Assembly: GCA_030737835.1 (NCBI GenBank)
Contig: CM060854.1
Location: 9,634,690-9,698,689 of the forward strand
Length of the DNA: 64,000 nt
Source: Acorus gramineus
Lineage: Eukaryota; Streptophyta; Magnoliopsida; Acorales; Acoraceae
Reading direction: 5' to 3'
Shown: in pieces, positions 13,011 through 26,087 of the stretch
How the letters are laid out: the number at the start of each line of letters is the position of its first letter
Numbering within the stretch: position 1 is the first letter of the stretch
Notes under the pieces: generated by a model
The model's input: only the letters and a program-made list of their open reading frames with translations
Database searches by the model: none
What the model was told of the DNA's origin: nothing
Made by a program: the position numbers and the translations under genes

Positions 13011-14156
13011 GGCCTCAGAAATTAGGTTTCATTGGTAAGCCCCATTAGGTGGCACAATCCTATTGGTTGCCTGATTGACTTTTTCAAACCATAAAAAAGA
13101 CAATTACTAGAATACCCTCATGAGCAATTTCAAAATTGACTCCAATTAATACCGCCATTAATGCTCGTTTTTGGAATCCCAAAAATCACGCGACCAAAGG
13201 AACTGCAATCATCTCCACCGAATAATCATATTTCAAAAAAATTAAAAAGTTAGGGTTTCAGAATTGGGAGAAAACATTCGAACACCACCAAAAAAAAAAA
13301 GAAAAATCAGTTTTCAAGAGACAATATAATCATTTCTCTTCCCCAACCTAATCGTCGACAATGGCAAGAATAAAAGTTAGATTTCTTCCCACAATCAACT
13401 CTTCCTTGTCGACGTTTTTTTTTTTCTATAAAAAACATGACGATCGGATGGATTTATTCCACATCTTATACGAAAAATCTCTGATTTTCATGATCAAAAT
13501 ATGAGACGACGCAATTCCAGATACATGAATCAGAAATCCGAACAAATTAGTTTATCTGGATTTTTTTAAAAAACAAATCAGTATTTCAGATACATAAATC
13601 TGAAATTTTTTTAGCAATATGAACAAATTAGTATTTCAGATACATGAATCTGAAAACCAAACATATAGTGAATGTGGAATTAATTTTATTTTTTAACAAT
13701 ATAAACAATTTTGTATTTCCAATTAGTGAATCTGAAAATCAAACAAAATAGTGTATCTGGAATTAATTTTTATTCTATAGTAATACAAATAAATCTAACT
13801 TTCATATACATGATTCTGTTATCCAAGCAAGTAGTGTATCTGAAAATGTGACGCAATGGATAAGGTTAACATGGGGCACCCACAATCTGAAATTGAATTT
13901 AGTGTATCTGTCTTTCAGATACATGAGTCTGATACCCAATGTATCTAGAAATGTTATGCATATATGAAGCCTAAGCTGTATCTGAAATAACAAACATCAT
14001 TTATTGGTGTGGAATGTCACTGTTATGCATGTATCAGAAATATAAACCTCTGCATTTTGTTTGTGAACTGCTGATTTATGAGTCTTCACATGTATCATCC
14101 ATACAATTGTCATCACTGCCTGCTGAAAAATTAAGAAGTTGTCAAATGTTATATAA

Positions 14157-14180
14157 TTAAGATACAGTACTGTATCTTAA
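14157..14180. repeat. Perfect 24-bp palindrome, first occurrence in copy A
   Basis: Half-site TTAAGATACAGT followed directly by its exact reverse complement, no spacer. Repeated at 15412-15435 and at the equivalent places in copy B. Lies inside the MULE-like element. Confidence 0.85.
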
Positions 14181-15050
14181 CAAAAAAATAAACAATTTCA
14201 TAGTCTACAAGCTAATTAGCAAAACACACATAGATTTTTAATGAAAGTCATTCAAGCCTTTATATAAATACGACAATAAGCAATTAAATATTAATTAGAT
14301 AGGCATCAATCAAATCCATATAAATAATAAATCAAACTTCAATTACATCAAGATACACATGTATTTGATACTACCGAATATTGTAGAGGGCTGTTTGTTC
14401 AACACATTTGATGTTATAATGTGTTATGTCAATGTGTTTGTGAACTTCATTTTACATTGTCATAATGTTTGCTGTTATCAGATATACGTGGTTCATTTTC
14501 TACATCCATTATAATTTTGCAGATACACATAACAAAGTCAAAACACATCACAATTTCATATATGAATCACCTTTTGTTATGCAAATTATACAGGTTTTCA
14601 GATACACATTTCAAATTCAGATACACTACAAATTTACTTTGACAGGTTTTCAGGTAGTACCAATTATTTACTATGTGATAGATATAGCCAATCTTATATG
14701 ATTCATTTCGAATTAAGATACACTTAATAAAAAGTCCAAGATTTTGCTAAGTATAGAGAACAAGCTACATGTTTCATTTCTTATGCATACCAGGTACAGT
14801 TTACATACTCTTCACATTGTAAGATACAATTCATCTTCTCAAGTGAAAGTAAATCAGAAAACCTGTTTTTTTTTTTTATAAACACCTCACAATAAGCAAA
14901 TACATTCCACACACAATAGACATTGTATTTGTAATTTATATAGATGTCTAATAAAACTTTCAGATACACTTTCAAATTCAAGTATATCTGAATTGTATCA
15001 TATATGATCTTAAACACAGAATAAAAAACCAATCAGTTGTTCATCAAACA

Positions 15051-15375
15051 TCAACAATACTTTGAATACAAAATTTCGTATCCAAACATCAACTTTTGCC
15101 TTCCATTTTCATCATTTTTTCCATGAATTTTGGCGATGCCAAATCCAACCTTGTGAGCAAAATTATTATAAAATAACCGCACCACATCTTCAGAATGAAA
15201 ACACATCCCAATATATGGAATAGACTGTTCTGCGCATGCTACAATCTCATCTACATTTTGCTGATCAGCCAAATCAGACAGTTCCTTCTGGTTTTCAGAG
15301 CACATGAATCATTGATGTCTTCCAAATAGATTGATTCTTCGCATGTGTCATCCATAAAATCATCATTACTGCATG
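15051..15375 (-). pseudogene. FAR1 DNA-binding domain fragment, copy A
   Basis: Minus-strand frame 15051-15305 encodes a FAR1-type N-terminus with PYIGMCFHSEDVVRLFY, NNFAHKVGFGIA and a run ending YEILYSKYC, the zinc-binding start of FHY3/FAR1 and MULE transposases. It stops after about 70 residues of the domain; nothing of the transposase core follows. Upstream, a likely exon starts at 15375 behind an AG acceptor and reads acidic residues (MDDTCEESIYLED) in a different frame, so a 1-nt frameshift lies near 15300. A possible tiny first exon (ATG at 16175-16177, donor after 16162) sits further upstream. A diverged copy of the upstream exon at about 14085-14125 ends in a stop. I read this as a decayed transposase gene. 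Confidence 0.6.
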
Positions 15376-15411
15376 CTGAAAAAATAAGAAACGTTGCCAC
15401 ATGTTATATAA

Positions 15412-15435
15412 TTAAGATACAGTACTGTATCTTAA
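15412..15435. repeat. Perfect 24-bp palindrome, second occurrence in copy A
   Basis: Same palindrome as at 14157-14180, again preceded by ATATAA-type sequence; it belongs to the internal direct duplication of the MULE-like element. Confidence 0.85.
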
Positions 15436-16878
15436 ATCCAAATAAACAATTTATGGTCTACATGCTAATGAGCAGTGCATAGATTTTCAATAAAAGTCTT
15501 TCAAGTCTTTATATATATACGGCAATAAGCAATTAAATATTTATCGGATACACAATAATCAATCTATAGAAATAAAATATCAAACTTAAAATTGGGCAGG
15601 AAAACAAATTCAAGATACACGTGTCTTTGGAATTTCAATTAACAACTACACATTCGATACTACTGAATATTGATTCTGATGAGTTCAATAATGATCATTC
15701 AAAGCTAAAAAATATGCTGAATGACTCAATATGCATAAATATACACATACACACCACTAAATACCGATTATACAGATCGTACATAAAACACAAAAATTCA
15801 TCTAAATAGATACACAACATGTATCTGAATTTAACAAAAACACATTCCATACCAGTGAATGTGCACTTTATCATGCAAAGTTCAACTAACTATTGAAAAA
15901 TTTTGAATCTGAATGAGTCGAATAATGCTGATACAAAGCTAAAAAATATGGTGAATGATACAATATGCATAATTATTCACAAACATACAAACATAAACGA
16001 TTGTACATATCATACTTAGTACACAAATAAGCATATAAATCAAGATACAGACCATGTATCTGAATTTAAATTAAATTCAGATTCAATACATGTATATGAT
16101 GATTCAAAGGAATGATGAAAAATCAAATCAACATATTTTATTGAGATCGAAAAGGCCTAACCTGAATGAATCGCCATTGTTTGCACCACAATCAGGTCGC
16201 AAACAAAATAAATGAATCGTGTAATTCTTATATTCTCCATCGATCAAACTGAAAAAAAATGATTTCGAAATTTGTTTTCATTTACACCGATCAATCTGGA
16301 TCTAAACATTACAAATCGTGATTTTTTGGGGTCCAAAAAGGCCTAACCTGGATGTTTGCACCACAATCAAATTGCACAAAAAAAAAAAAAACGTTGAAAT
16401 CTTCTCTTCTCCGCCGATCAGATCTGATTGAAAAATAAAATTGTTGTTTATTTTCGTTACGACAGATCAATCGGTATAAAAAAAAAGAGGAAACCCATGA
16501 TTTTTTATTTTTTTTAAACGTGCAATTGAATTGGTATCTTCAAAAAGGGAAACAATCAGCCAAATCATAACTGCCTCAACATTTATTGGACCGGTTATGG
16601 AAAAAAACGGTGAGATTAGTTAGGAGGGGTAATATGAGTAATTCAAACTTGCCACCTCATGGGGCTTATGATGGGGTCTACTAATTGGGGCCCAAAATTC
16701 ATTATTGTTTATATAATAATATTTTTTAAACCTTAAAATATATATCTCATTACAAACCCCATGAATCAGTATATATACAATCCATGATATACCCATGTGT
16801 GATAATATAATTGATCCCCTCAAATTCAGAAGACGGTTACAATTTTTTTCTTTTTTTCTTTTTTCGTGTGACACATTT

Positions 16879-18452
16879 TGTTAAGATCCAGAAACGACCG
16901 TCTTCTGAATCGTCACAAGAAAATTGATATACAGAAAATCATAACTCAAAATATGTAATTAGAAGACAAAAAACTCAGAACATGTAGCAGAAGCAAAACA
17001 TATATATAAGGCCAAACTGGTTAACGACAACTGTACAGATGTCAAAAGATGTATATAATAACTGTTTGTCCTATGAGAGTACTAGAACTTATGTACACAA
17101 GATTTATTTGCCAAAAATGACATATACAACATCGACCTGAACAAAATATGGGAACTCTGACTCTGCTCTGTTGGTGGGATGGCGATGCACGACCCTAAGC
17201 TCCTCGTGCAGTACTGGACTCAAGAAGGTCAGTTGGAGTGGTACCTAAATTCAAAAATCCAGTCCAAAGAAAAGGGTGAGCACAAAGCCCAGTGAGAGGA
17301 ATATCTATAAATGACTCTTTAACAATCACACATATATATATATTTGATAACACAATAATTATTCTGTACTCATAAACCTTGTTTCACAACACTCCAGGAA
17401 CCATATTAGGTGGCACTCAACAAGCCTAAGAGTCAATGAAAGCTACACACAGTATATTATGTCACGTCATACCTCTTTGGAATCCATATTAGGCGGCACT
17501 CAGCAGGCCTAAGAGTCAACAAAGCTGCACATAGTATATTATGTCACGTCATACCTCTTTGGAATCCATATTAGGCGGCACTCAGCAGGCCTAAGAGTCA
17601 ACAAAAGCTGCACATAGTATATTATGTCACGTCATACCTCTTCGGAATCCATATTATGCTACACTCAGCAGGCCTAAGAGTCAACAAAAGCTATACACAG
17701 TATATTATGTCACGTCATACCTCTTCGGAATCCATATTAGGCGGCACTCAGCAGACCTAAGAATCAACAAAAGCTACACACAGTATATTATGTCACGTCA
17801 TACCTCTTTGGAATCCATATTAGGCGGCACTCAGCAGGCCTAAGAGTCAACAAAAGCTGCGAGGCCAAAGAGTCAACAAAATCTACACATAGTATATTAT
17901 GTTGTGTTATACATCTTTGGAATCCATATTAGGCGGCACTCAGCAGACCTAAGAGTGAACAAAAGCTGTGAGGCCTAAGAGTCAACAAGGACAAGAAACA
18001 AGGAGACCCAAGAAAGGATGGATTTACTCACCTCACAACTTACAATCCAAGCTAGACTCACCATAATCTAGCTCCTACATCACGCAGATAGGAATCCACC
18101 AATGTAGGATGAAAAATATTCTACGAAGCTTTTCCTAATTTTTTCTAATTTTCCCTTCAAATAGAGTCTCAGGCGACTCTCTCTCTCTCTCACAGTATAT
18201 CACCAACACCACCTCCATCGACCTCAGTATTAAATGGAATTAAGGAATCCGGCCTATTTACAAAAATGCTCTTTTTTAGAATTCTGCGCAGCCTCCGCTC
18301 AAACCATCATAACTTCTCATAGGAAAGTCCACTTCAGATAATACAACTTCTGTTGGAAAGCTAATAAAAATATTTACAACTTCTCTTTTTATGCCGAGAT
18401 GAAAAGAAGCTTCTAATAATTATAAAAACAGCAACGAATATGAGACCTTACA
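16879..18452. repeat. LTR-like block (possible solo LTR), copy A
   Basis: Begins TGTTAAGATCCAG and ends GAGACCTTACA, similar in style to plant Ty3/gypsy LTR termini. It contains a minisatellite. No 5-bp target duplication is seen (CATTT on the left, CTCTC on the right), and no internal retrotransposon genes lie near it, so this is tentative. Equivalent block in copy B: about 46823-48397. Confidence 0.35.
17398..17989. repeat. Minisatellite, about 7 units of 82-84 bp, copy A
   Basis: Units contain GGAATCCATATTAGGC, GGCACTCAGCAGG and TATTATGTCACGTCATACC in fixed order. The sixth unit carries an extra partial unit. Units differ by a few bases each. Confidence 0.9.
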
Positions 18453-20719
18453 CTCTCTCCTTCTAAGGGTAACAATGGTAAAACAATCATAACTTTTGCT
18501 ACATGAATCCAAATGATCTAATTTCATTTTTATATGAAAGGTGACTCAAAACTGAATATCTCATGCTAAAAACAACTTTAAATCTCTTCATCTTGCATAC
18601 TAATAAAATTAAATCCGATTATGCAAAACGTGTAACTTATTGTATAATCTAAGAATACATAAGTCTAAGACACTCCCAATGCATCGTAATATGAAATACC
18701 ATAAAATAAAATAAAATATAAGAAATGCCACAAAACCTAACACATTTAATTCCACATTTTTTTTTTCCGTGCAGTCGTTCTCCTTCAGAGATTTTGAAGA
18801 TAGATCTTTGAAGTGTTGGCCAAGATTTTGGTGATTGAGTTTTGTTTGGTGCCTCAACAAACCAAAGGAAAAAAAAAAAGGAGAGTTTGAAATTGTTATG
18901 GATGGAAATAAGAGACAAACGAGTGACTGAGTGAGAGATGAGAAGTAGCCTTATAAATTGTTTATCATATTTGGAAAGGAGTTTCATGGTTTTTTTTCCT
19001 CTGATTCCTTTGAATTAAATTTTTGTTGTTTTAAAAGTCAGTTACATTTATTAGATTTATTTTTTTAGAAACGAATCTGAACATTATATGCTTTATATTT
19101 TTTGAATTTTTTTTGTGCCTTTATACAGTTTATGTTTTTCATTAAAATTTTAAAATTCAGTTTATATTTTCAAATGTATTTGAATTTTATATGCATTATA
19201 CTCTCTATTTTTTAGTGTGATTTTGAATAGTATTTGTTCGTTGTTTTGAAAGTGAGTTATATTTGTTAGATTTATTTTTTTGAAATATATGCATTATATT
19301 TTTGGATTTTTTTGGTGCCTTTATGCAGTTTATGTTTTTCATTTGAGTTTTAAAATTCAGTTACATTTTCAAATACATATGAATTTTATATGCATTATAC
19401 TCTCTGTTTTTAGTGTGATTTTAAACAGTATTTGTTTGTTGTTTTGAAAGTCAGTTACATTTGTCATATTTATTTTTTTGAAAATGTAACTGAACATTAT
19501 ATACATTATATTTTTTGAATTTTTTCTGCCTTTATGCAGCTTATGTTTAATGTGCGTTGTACTTCCTATTTTTTTGTGTTTTTAACAATGTTTGTTTTTC
19601 TTTGAAATTTGTTACATTCTAAATATATCTGATTTTTATATGCATTATATTTTCATATTTTTTGTGTTGCTAAACAAATTTTGTTTTTCTTTTAAAAATT
19701 AGATACATTTTGAAATGTATCTGAATTTTAAAAAAAGGTGGAGGTGGATGCTAGAGGATGGCTCAAATGTAGTCGAACCATCTCTCATATGATAGAGAGC
19801 AGTAAGAGAAATCCAGGGTTGGTGACGCTGGTCGCCGGAGATAAGTAGACTAGCTGAAATGAATTTTTGAAGTGACGGATGGCTTAGGAGGGTAAAAAAA
19901 AACATTCTCCAAAAGAGACCGTAAAGAGTTTATGGGAGCACAAAAAGGAATGGATTGGGTGGATTTTAAATGAAGGGTAGCATTGTATTTTGCTATTTTA
20001 TACTTTTATAAAAGTCAACAAGACAATCAATAAAAAAATGTCATTTAATGGGGTTTAGAAGTGGGAATCTAGAGTCTAGGTAGTAGAACTATTATTTATA
20101 TATGATATGCGTGTAAATAAAAAAAAATATTTTAAAAATACAAAGAACGCAAAAGTTGGTTTATAATTTTTTTGTTTATGTAATAATATTTATATTTTAT
20201 AATGTATGATTTTTATGTTTTTATATAAAAAGTCCTTCTTTGAAATTATTTTAAACATAAAAATTCTGAATTTAATCTCTTGTGTCAATATGAGTTTGTG
20301 AAAATGTTACATACAATCTCTTTTACCGTCTGAATTCTAATTTTTACATATTTTAATTTTTTAAAAATAGTATACTTCAAATTAATGAGTAATATGCTTG
20401 TAGAAAAAATGAGATATATACTTTTCATTGCATAGATCCATTTATAAAAAATGAAAATAAAAATTGTGATCCTCACAGATGTGGGTATATGATGCTAAAG
20501 AGGTATGTGGGAATTGAATTAAAGCCAGAAAAATGCCTACTCATTTAAATAAGTTTTTTTATTTTTGTAAAAAAACTCTAGTCTTATCAAACATGAGAAT
20601 AAAAATTGTATTAAAAATATAATTTATCCCACCCTAAATTTTTATCGTAACTCCACTCTTGGAAAAAGTTCTCTTAAATCAGCTCCTTCATAAAAAAAAA
20701 AAAAAAAAGTTACGATTAA
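18453..20719. other. AT-rich intergenic stretch, copy A
   Basis: No gene recognised. Includes an imperfect tandem repeat (about 19036-19640, roughly three units of about 200 bp) and a palindromic motif around 19699-19730 related to the TGTATCTGAA motif of the MULE-like element. Short open frames here are low-complexity. Confidence 0.6.
19036..19640. repeat. Imperfect tandem repeat of about 200 bp, copy A
   Basis: Three diverged units, each with a segment like AGTTACATTTGTTAGATTTA, then ATATGCATTATA and CTTTATGCAGTTTATGTTTT. Copy B equivalent: about 48988-49580. Confidence 0.6.
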
Positions 20720-20724
20720 AAAAG

Positions 20725-21028
20725 TGTTGTGAACATGGTGGATAACCACCACTTCTCTCCCATAACCTCCCCCACTCTTCTACTCCCTAACCCCCTCATT
20801 CAACTCCATAACCCTCCTATTATTGCCCCACTATCTCCCCCTCACCTCTATGGACTTGTAACTCTCCACCTTTGGGATTCCTCTATGCACCCTATAAATA
20901 GAGGGGTTCTCTCTTGTATTCAATAAAAACAAATAGTGAATAAGAATCTCTCTCTACTTCTCTTCTCTATATACTTGTGTGCTTTGTTTATATACTTTTA
21001 TATATCATATTCTATTTAGTTTACAACA
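20725..21028 (+). repeat. 5' LTR of the copia element
   Basis: 304 bp, TGTTGT...ACAACA. Contains a good TATA box, TATAAATAG at 20893-20901, the likely core promoter. Immediately downstream, CGTTATCAGCACGAG is the probable primer-binding region; the tRNA was not identified. Confidence 0.93.
20893..20901 (+). promoter_or_regulatory. TATA box in the 5' LTR
   Basis: TATAAATAG, conserved in the 3' LTR at 26505-26513. Confidence 0.75.
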
Positions 21029-22550
21029 CGTTATCAGCACGAGAAGCTCTTTGTTAAAGAGAAAGGTTTGTATCGATGGGTTCTTAATTATCTATATCAA
21101 AAATATACTCCCCCCTTGATGTTATGTATTTCTATGTAAATCATCTACTACATACATATGATTTTTTTTTTCAATATGCATGGAACCGTATGCAAATTAT
21201 GTGTAGAACCCGTATACATCTATATTTTATTTTCATCTGATGTACTGCATACATCTATCTTTTATTTTCCATGCATGCAATCCCTGTGAAAATTTTCCAT
21301 ACATATGTTATGATATGATTAATTTATGAAAACTAGTATGCAATTTTCTCATGCAACAGTATGCGGCATCTATCATTTGATTATTTATTTTTCATGTAAC
21401 TGTTTCATGTTTGTCATCTTTTATTAAAATTTAAATATTATACATCTATGTGTAGAACCAGAAGTTCTCACAAATATCAATTAATTTGATATTTATATTT
21501 GATTTGAAATTCATTTTAATGTTACAATGTCATGTGTCCCTATAGGATCATACAAAAATTGTAATTACATGGATCCCTGAAGGACCATGTAGAAGTTATG
21601 AATAATGTGTTCCAATAAGACCATGCAAATTTTATTCTATCCCTGAAGGACTACAAAAATTATGATTATATGAATCTTTGAAGGATCATGTAAAATTTTA
21701 TTTTGTTCTATCCCTGAAGGACTATACAAAAATCATGATTGTTCGTGTCCCTGTAGGACCAAACAAAAGTTATATGATATATTTTTCAGGTCCTTGAAGG
21801 ACCAAATAATATAAAAAAAAATCCATGTATCCCAGCAGGAACATGTAAAATTTTATTTTGTTCTATCCCTGAAGGACTATACAAAAATCATGATTGTTCG
21901 TGTCCCTGTAGGACCAAACAAAAGTTATATGATATATTTTTCAGGTCCTTGAAGGACCAAATAATAATAATAAAAAATCCATGTATCCCAGCAGGAACAT
22001 GTAAATTATGATTAGATTTCACCATCATCATCATCATAATGAAGAGGATTTAAAGATTAATACCTCATTGACAAAGGTCCACCGGCCATTATGCCTCAAA
22101 TATGCTCCAGTTGTAGCAATATTGAGAGCATCAATTTTATATATTCTCGTTGCCGAACAACGATTTTTTTAAAATATCATATAACTCAACTCAATGGCAT
22201 AGCATCATTACCCGAAGTAAATGCATTTTATTTTATGTTCGCCATGGAAGTTGTGGTCATGAATGATGAGATCATGATTTATATAGTTGAGAAAGCACAA
22301 CAATCATAAAGTTTGTAAAATATCTCAAATCACTAGAAGTGATTTGCTATTAAACAAAAGCATAATTGAAGGGAAAAGGGTTGCAGAACAAACCCCTAAC
22401 ACAAGGAAAATGATTGTTATGTATTTGGTGCTTTAAAAATATGGTCACGTACCTGATGTACGATCAGACTTTTATAATTTTTATAATTATAATTTTTTTT
22501 TTTTCTTATTTTTATATTTATCTTATTTATTTCATTTTTTTTTTACAAGA
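21029..22550 (+). other. Leader and eroded gag region of the copia element
   Basis: The place where gag should lie holds no frame over about 72 codons and no recognisable zinc knuckle. From about 21530 it is built of short units of the form TCCCTGAAGGACTAT and GTCCCTGTAGGACCA; a 158-bp stretch is tandemly duplicated (about 21697-21853 and 21854-22012). Confidence 0.6.
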
Positions 22551-25500
22551 ATGGCTATGGTTGGTGACATTTGTCTAGCAGACAGCGCTACAACACATAC
22601 GATCCTACGAAATAAACAATATTTCTCGACATTGACATTAATCAATGCAAATGTTAATACCATTTCTGGTACTACGAAATTAATTGAAGGCTCCGGAAGA
22701 GCAAATATAATATTACCAGGAGGTACAAAATTTTGTATTAATGATGCATTATATTCAGCAAGATCCAGAAGAAATCTGCTAAGTTTTAAGGATATCCGTC
22801 TTAATGGATATCATATTGAGACTATCAATGAAAACAATATGGAGTATTTATGTATTACTTCAATTGTTTCAGGCCAAAAACATGTATTAGAGAAACTTCA
22901 TGCTTTCTCATCTGGGTTGTATTATACAACCATAAAAACAATCGAATCATATGCTGTAATGAACCAGAAGTTCTATGATTCAGATATTTTTACACTTTGG
23001 CATGATCGTCTCGGGCATCCAGGATCTACAATGATGCGTCGAATAATTGATAATTCATTTGGGCATTCGTTAAAGAACCAGAAGATTCTTTTACCTAATC
23101 ACTATCAATGCACTTCGTGCTCACAAGGAAAATTGATAGTTAGACCATCCCCTACAAAAGTCAATGTTGAGTCACCAACATTTTTGCAAAGAATCCAAGG
23201 GGATATATGTGGCCCAATCCACCCCCCATGTGGACCATTCAAGTATTTTATGGTATTGATAGACGCATCTGCTAGATGGTCGCATGTTTGTCTATTATCC
23301 ACTCGGAATGCTGCATTTGCAAGACTACTTGCTCAGATAATCCGATTACAGTCGCATTTTTCGGATTATCATATAAAGTCAATACGTCTTGATGGAGCTG
23401 GTGAATTCACATCGAAAACTTTTAACGACTATTGTATGTCGCATGGCATCGATGTTGAACACCCTGTTGCTCATGTGCACACCCAAAATGGATTAGCTGA
23501 ATCATTTATTAAGCATCTTCAGCTAATTGCACGTCCTATGCTTTTGAGGACAAAATTACCCGTTTCAGCTTGGGGTCATGCTATATTGCATGCAGCAGCA
23601 TTAGTTCGCCTTCGGCCAACTGCTTATCATCAATATTCCCCTTTACAGCTCGTACTGGGTCATCAACCAAATATTTCACATCTTCGAATTTTTGGTTGTG
23701 CTGTACAAGTTCCTATTGCCCCTACACAACGAACTAAAATGGGCCCTCAACGTCGATTGGGAATTTATGTAGGCTTTGATTCTCCCTCTATTATAAGATA
23801 TCTTGAACCATTGACAGGGGATGTTTTTACCGCTCGATTTGCGGATTGTCATTTTGATGAGACAATATTCCCGTCATTAGGGGGAGAAAATCCGTCGCCA
23901 GAAGAACGACGTGAACTTATATGGAAAACTCCATCTTTGTCTCATCTTGATCCTCGCACTAATCAATGTGAAACTGAAGTGCAAAGAATCACTCATCTTC
24001 AAAGAATTGCGCATCAATTGCCAGATGCATTCAATGATGCAGCAAAAGTGATGAAATCACATATTCCAGCTGCTAATACTCCAGCTCGAATTAATGTTCC
24101 AATAGGAAAAACTGCTAATATGCCGGCTAATGAATCAACAAAAACACGCCTGAAGCGTGGAAGACCTATAGGCTCAAAAGATTCAGCTCCCCGAAGGAGA
24201 AAAACAATGAAGAATAATTCTCTAGAAGAGTATGAAACACTTGAAAGACCCACAATAATAACTCCTACAGAGGAAGAAGTCCCTGAAGTGACACAAGTCC
24301 CTGAAGAGACTGACGTCCCTGAAGTGACGCCCGTGCATGAAGAACAAGTACATGGAAATGAAGAAATTTCCATAAATTATGCAAATTCACAAATATTGTG
24401 GGATCGAAAGCAAGTGCTTGTTGATGATATATTCTCATTTGCAGTAGCTACAGAAATCATTTCAGATAATGATTTAGAACCACGTTCAGTGGATGAATGC
24501 AGACGAAAAAATTGTTGGCCACAATGGAAAGCTGCTATTCAAACAGAATTGGATTCACTTGCAAAACACCAAGTATTTGGACCAGTAGTCCTAACCCCTG
24601 AAGGTGTTAAACCAGTAGGATGTAAATGGGTGTTTGCGAGAAAACGAAATGAAAGAAACGAGATTGTTAGATACAAAGCTCGTCTTGTGGCACAGGGTTT
24701 CCTGCAGAGACCTGGGATAGATTTTGAAGAGACATATTCTCCTGTGATGGACACAATCACATTTCGGTATTTAATTAGTCTTGTAGTCTCAGAAGGACTT
24801 GACATGCAGCTAATGGATGTGGTTACTGCATATTTATATGGAAAATTAGATACCGACATTTATATGAAAGTTCCTGAAGGACTAAAATTGCCTGAAGCAA
24901 AACCACGAAACATGTACTCAATCAAGCTAAGACGATCCTTGTATGGATTAAAGCAATCTGGACGAATGTGGTATAACCGTCTTAGTGAGTACTTAATAAA
25001 AGAAGGATATGTCAATGATCCAATATGCCCCTGTATATTTATTAAGAAAACGGAACTCGGATTTACCATTATTGCAGTATATGTTGATGATATTAATCTA
25101 ATTGGGACTCCTGAAGAGCTCGAAAAGGCTTCCGAATATCTGAAAAAGGAGTTTGAAATGAAAGATCTTGGAAAAACAAGATATTGTCTCGGCTTGCAAA
25201 TTGAGCAAAGTTCAAATGGGATACTTGTTCATCAAACAACATATGTTGAAAAAATCCTGAAGCGTTTTAATATGGACAAATGTCATCCATTAAGTACTCC
25301 AATGGTAGTAAGGTTACTTGACCCAAAGAAGGACCTTTTCGTCCAAAAGAAGATACTGAAAATCTTCTTGGTCCTGAAGTACCATATCTTAGTGCAATTG
25401 GTGCCTTATTATATTTGGCCCAATGCACTAGACCTGACATTGCATTTTCAGTTAATTTATTGGCCAGATTTAGCTCTGCACCAACTCGAAGGCATTGGAA

Positions 25501-26087
25501 TGGTGTGAAGCACATTTTTCGTTATCTTCGTGGAACGTCAGACATGGGTCTATTCTATGCAAAGGATTCCAATAATGGTGCACAACTAAAGGGTTATGCA
25601 GATTCAGGATATCTTTCAGATCCTCACAAGGCTCGCTCACAAACAGGCTATGTATTCACTTGCGGTGGCACAGCAATCTCTTGGCGATCTACGAAACAGA
25701 CTTTGGTCGCCACGTCTTCTAACCACTCTGAGATTCTTGCACTCCACGAAGCAAGCCGGGAATGCGTGTGGATAAGGTCTTTGGTTCATCATATTCGTAC
25801 TGCATGCGGACTATCTCTCATTACAGATGTTCCAACAACTATATATGAAGACAATGCAGCATGCATTGCTCAAATCAAAGGGGGATATATCAAGGGTGAT
25901 AGAACAAAATATTTCTCCAAAATTCTTTTACACTCATGAGCTCCAGCAGAGACATGAAATTGATGTTCAACAAATTCAGTCAAAGGACAATCTTGCAGAT
26001 TTGTTTACTAAAGCTTTGTCGACATCAACATTCAAGAAGCTGGTGTATGAAATCGGGATGCGACGAGTTTGCGACCAAAATTCTTGA
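22551..26087 (+). pseudogene. Broken copia pol polyprotein
   Basis: The first open stretch (22551-25508) has the protease motif DSATTH at its start (Asp11), the pre-integrase finger with HDRLGHPG and CTSC, integrase catalytic Asp in GDICGP, Asp in RLDGAGEF and Glu in NGLAES, then reverse transcriptase with YVDDI. A frameshift near 25340 moves the remainder into another frame (RNase H region with YADSGY and EDNAAC), and a second near 25913 moves the last part (to 26087) again. The N-terminus is not a natural start, since gag-protease upstream is lost. RLDGAGEF differs from the RLDNAGEF I expect in this family. Confidence 0.9.

Larger units (their letters stand above)
13011..16693. mobile_element. 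Mutator-like (MULE) element with FAR1 fragment, copy A
   Basis: Ends are imperfect inverted repeats of about 45 bp. The left end and the reverse complement of the right end share the blocks GGCC(C/T)CA, ATTAG, CCCCAT, TAAGCCCCAT and AGGTGGCA in the same order; copy B's left end (42934) matches even better. The interior holds a broken FAR1-type DNA-binding fragment on the minus strand, an internal direct duplication (about 14085-14395 and 15340-15665), and more than 25 copies of a short motif around TGTATCTGAA in both orientations. FAR1 domains belong to FHY3/FAR1 proteins and Mutator transposases. No 9-bp target duplication was found, so the true ends are uncertain; similar termini near 20043-20083 suggest a larger or nested element. 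Confidence 0.55.

Noticed and set aside
17398..17989. Regular direct repeats resembling a CRISPR array
   Set aside because: Units of 82-84 bp follow each other without unique spacers, in a plant genome; this is a minisatellite.
22091..22309. 72-codon frame as a possible gag gene
   Set aside because: No zinc knuckle or capsid-like sequence recognised, and too short for gag.
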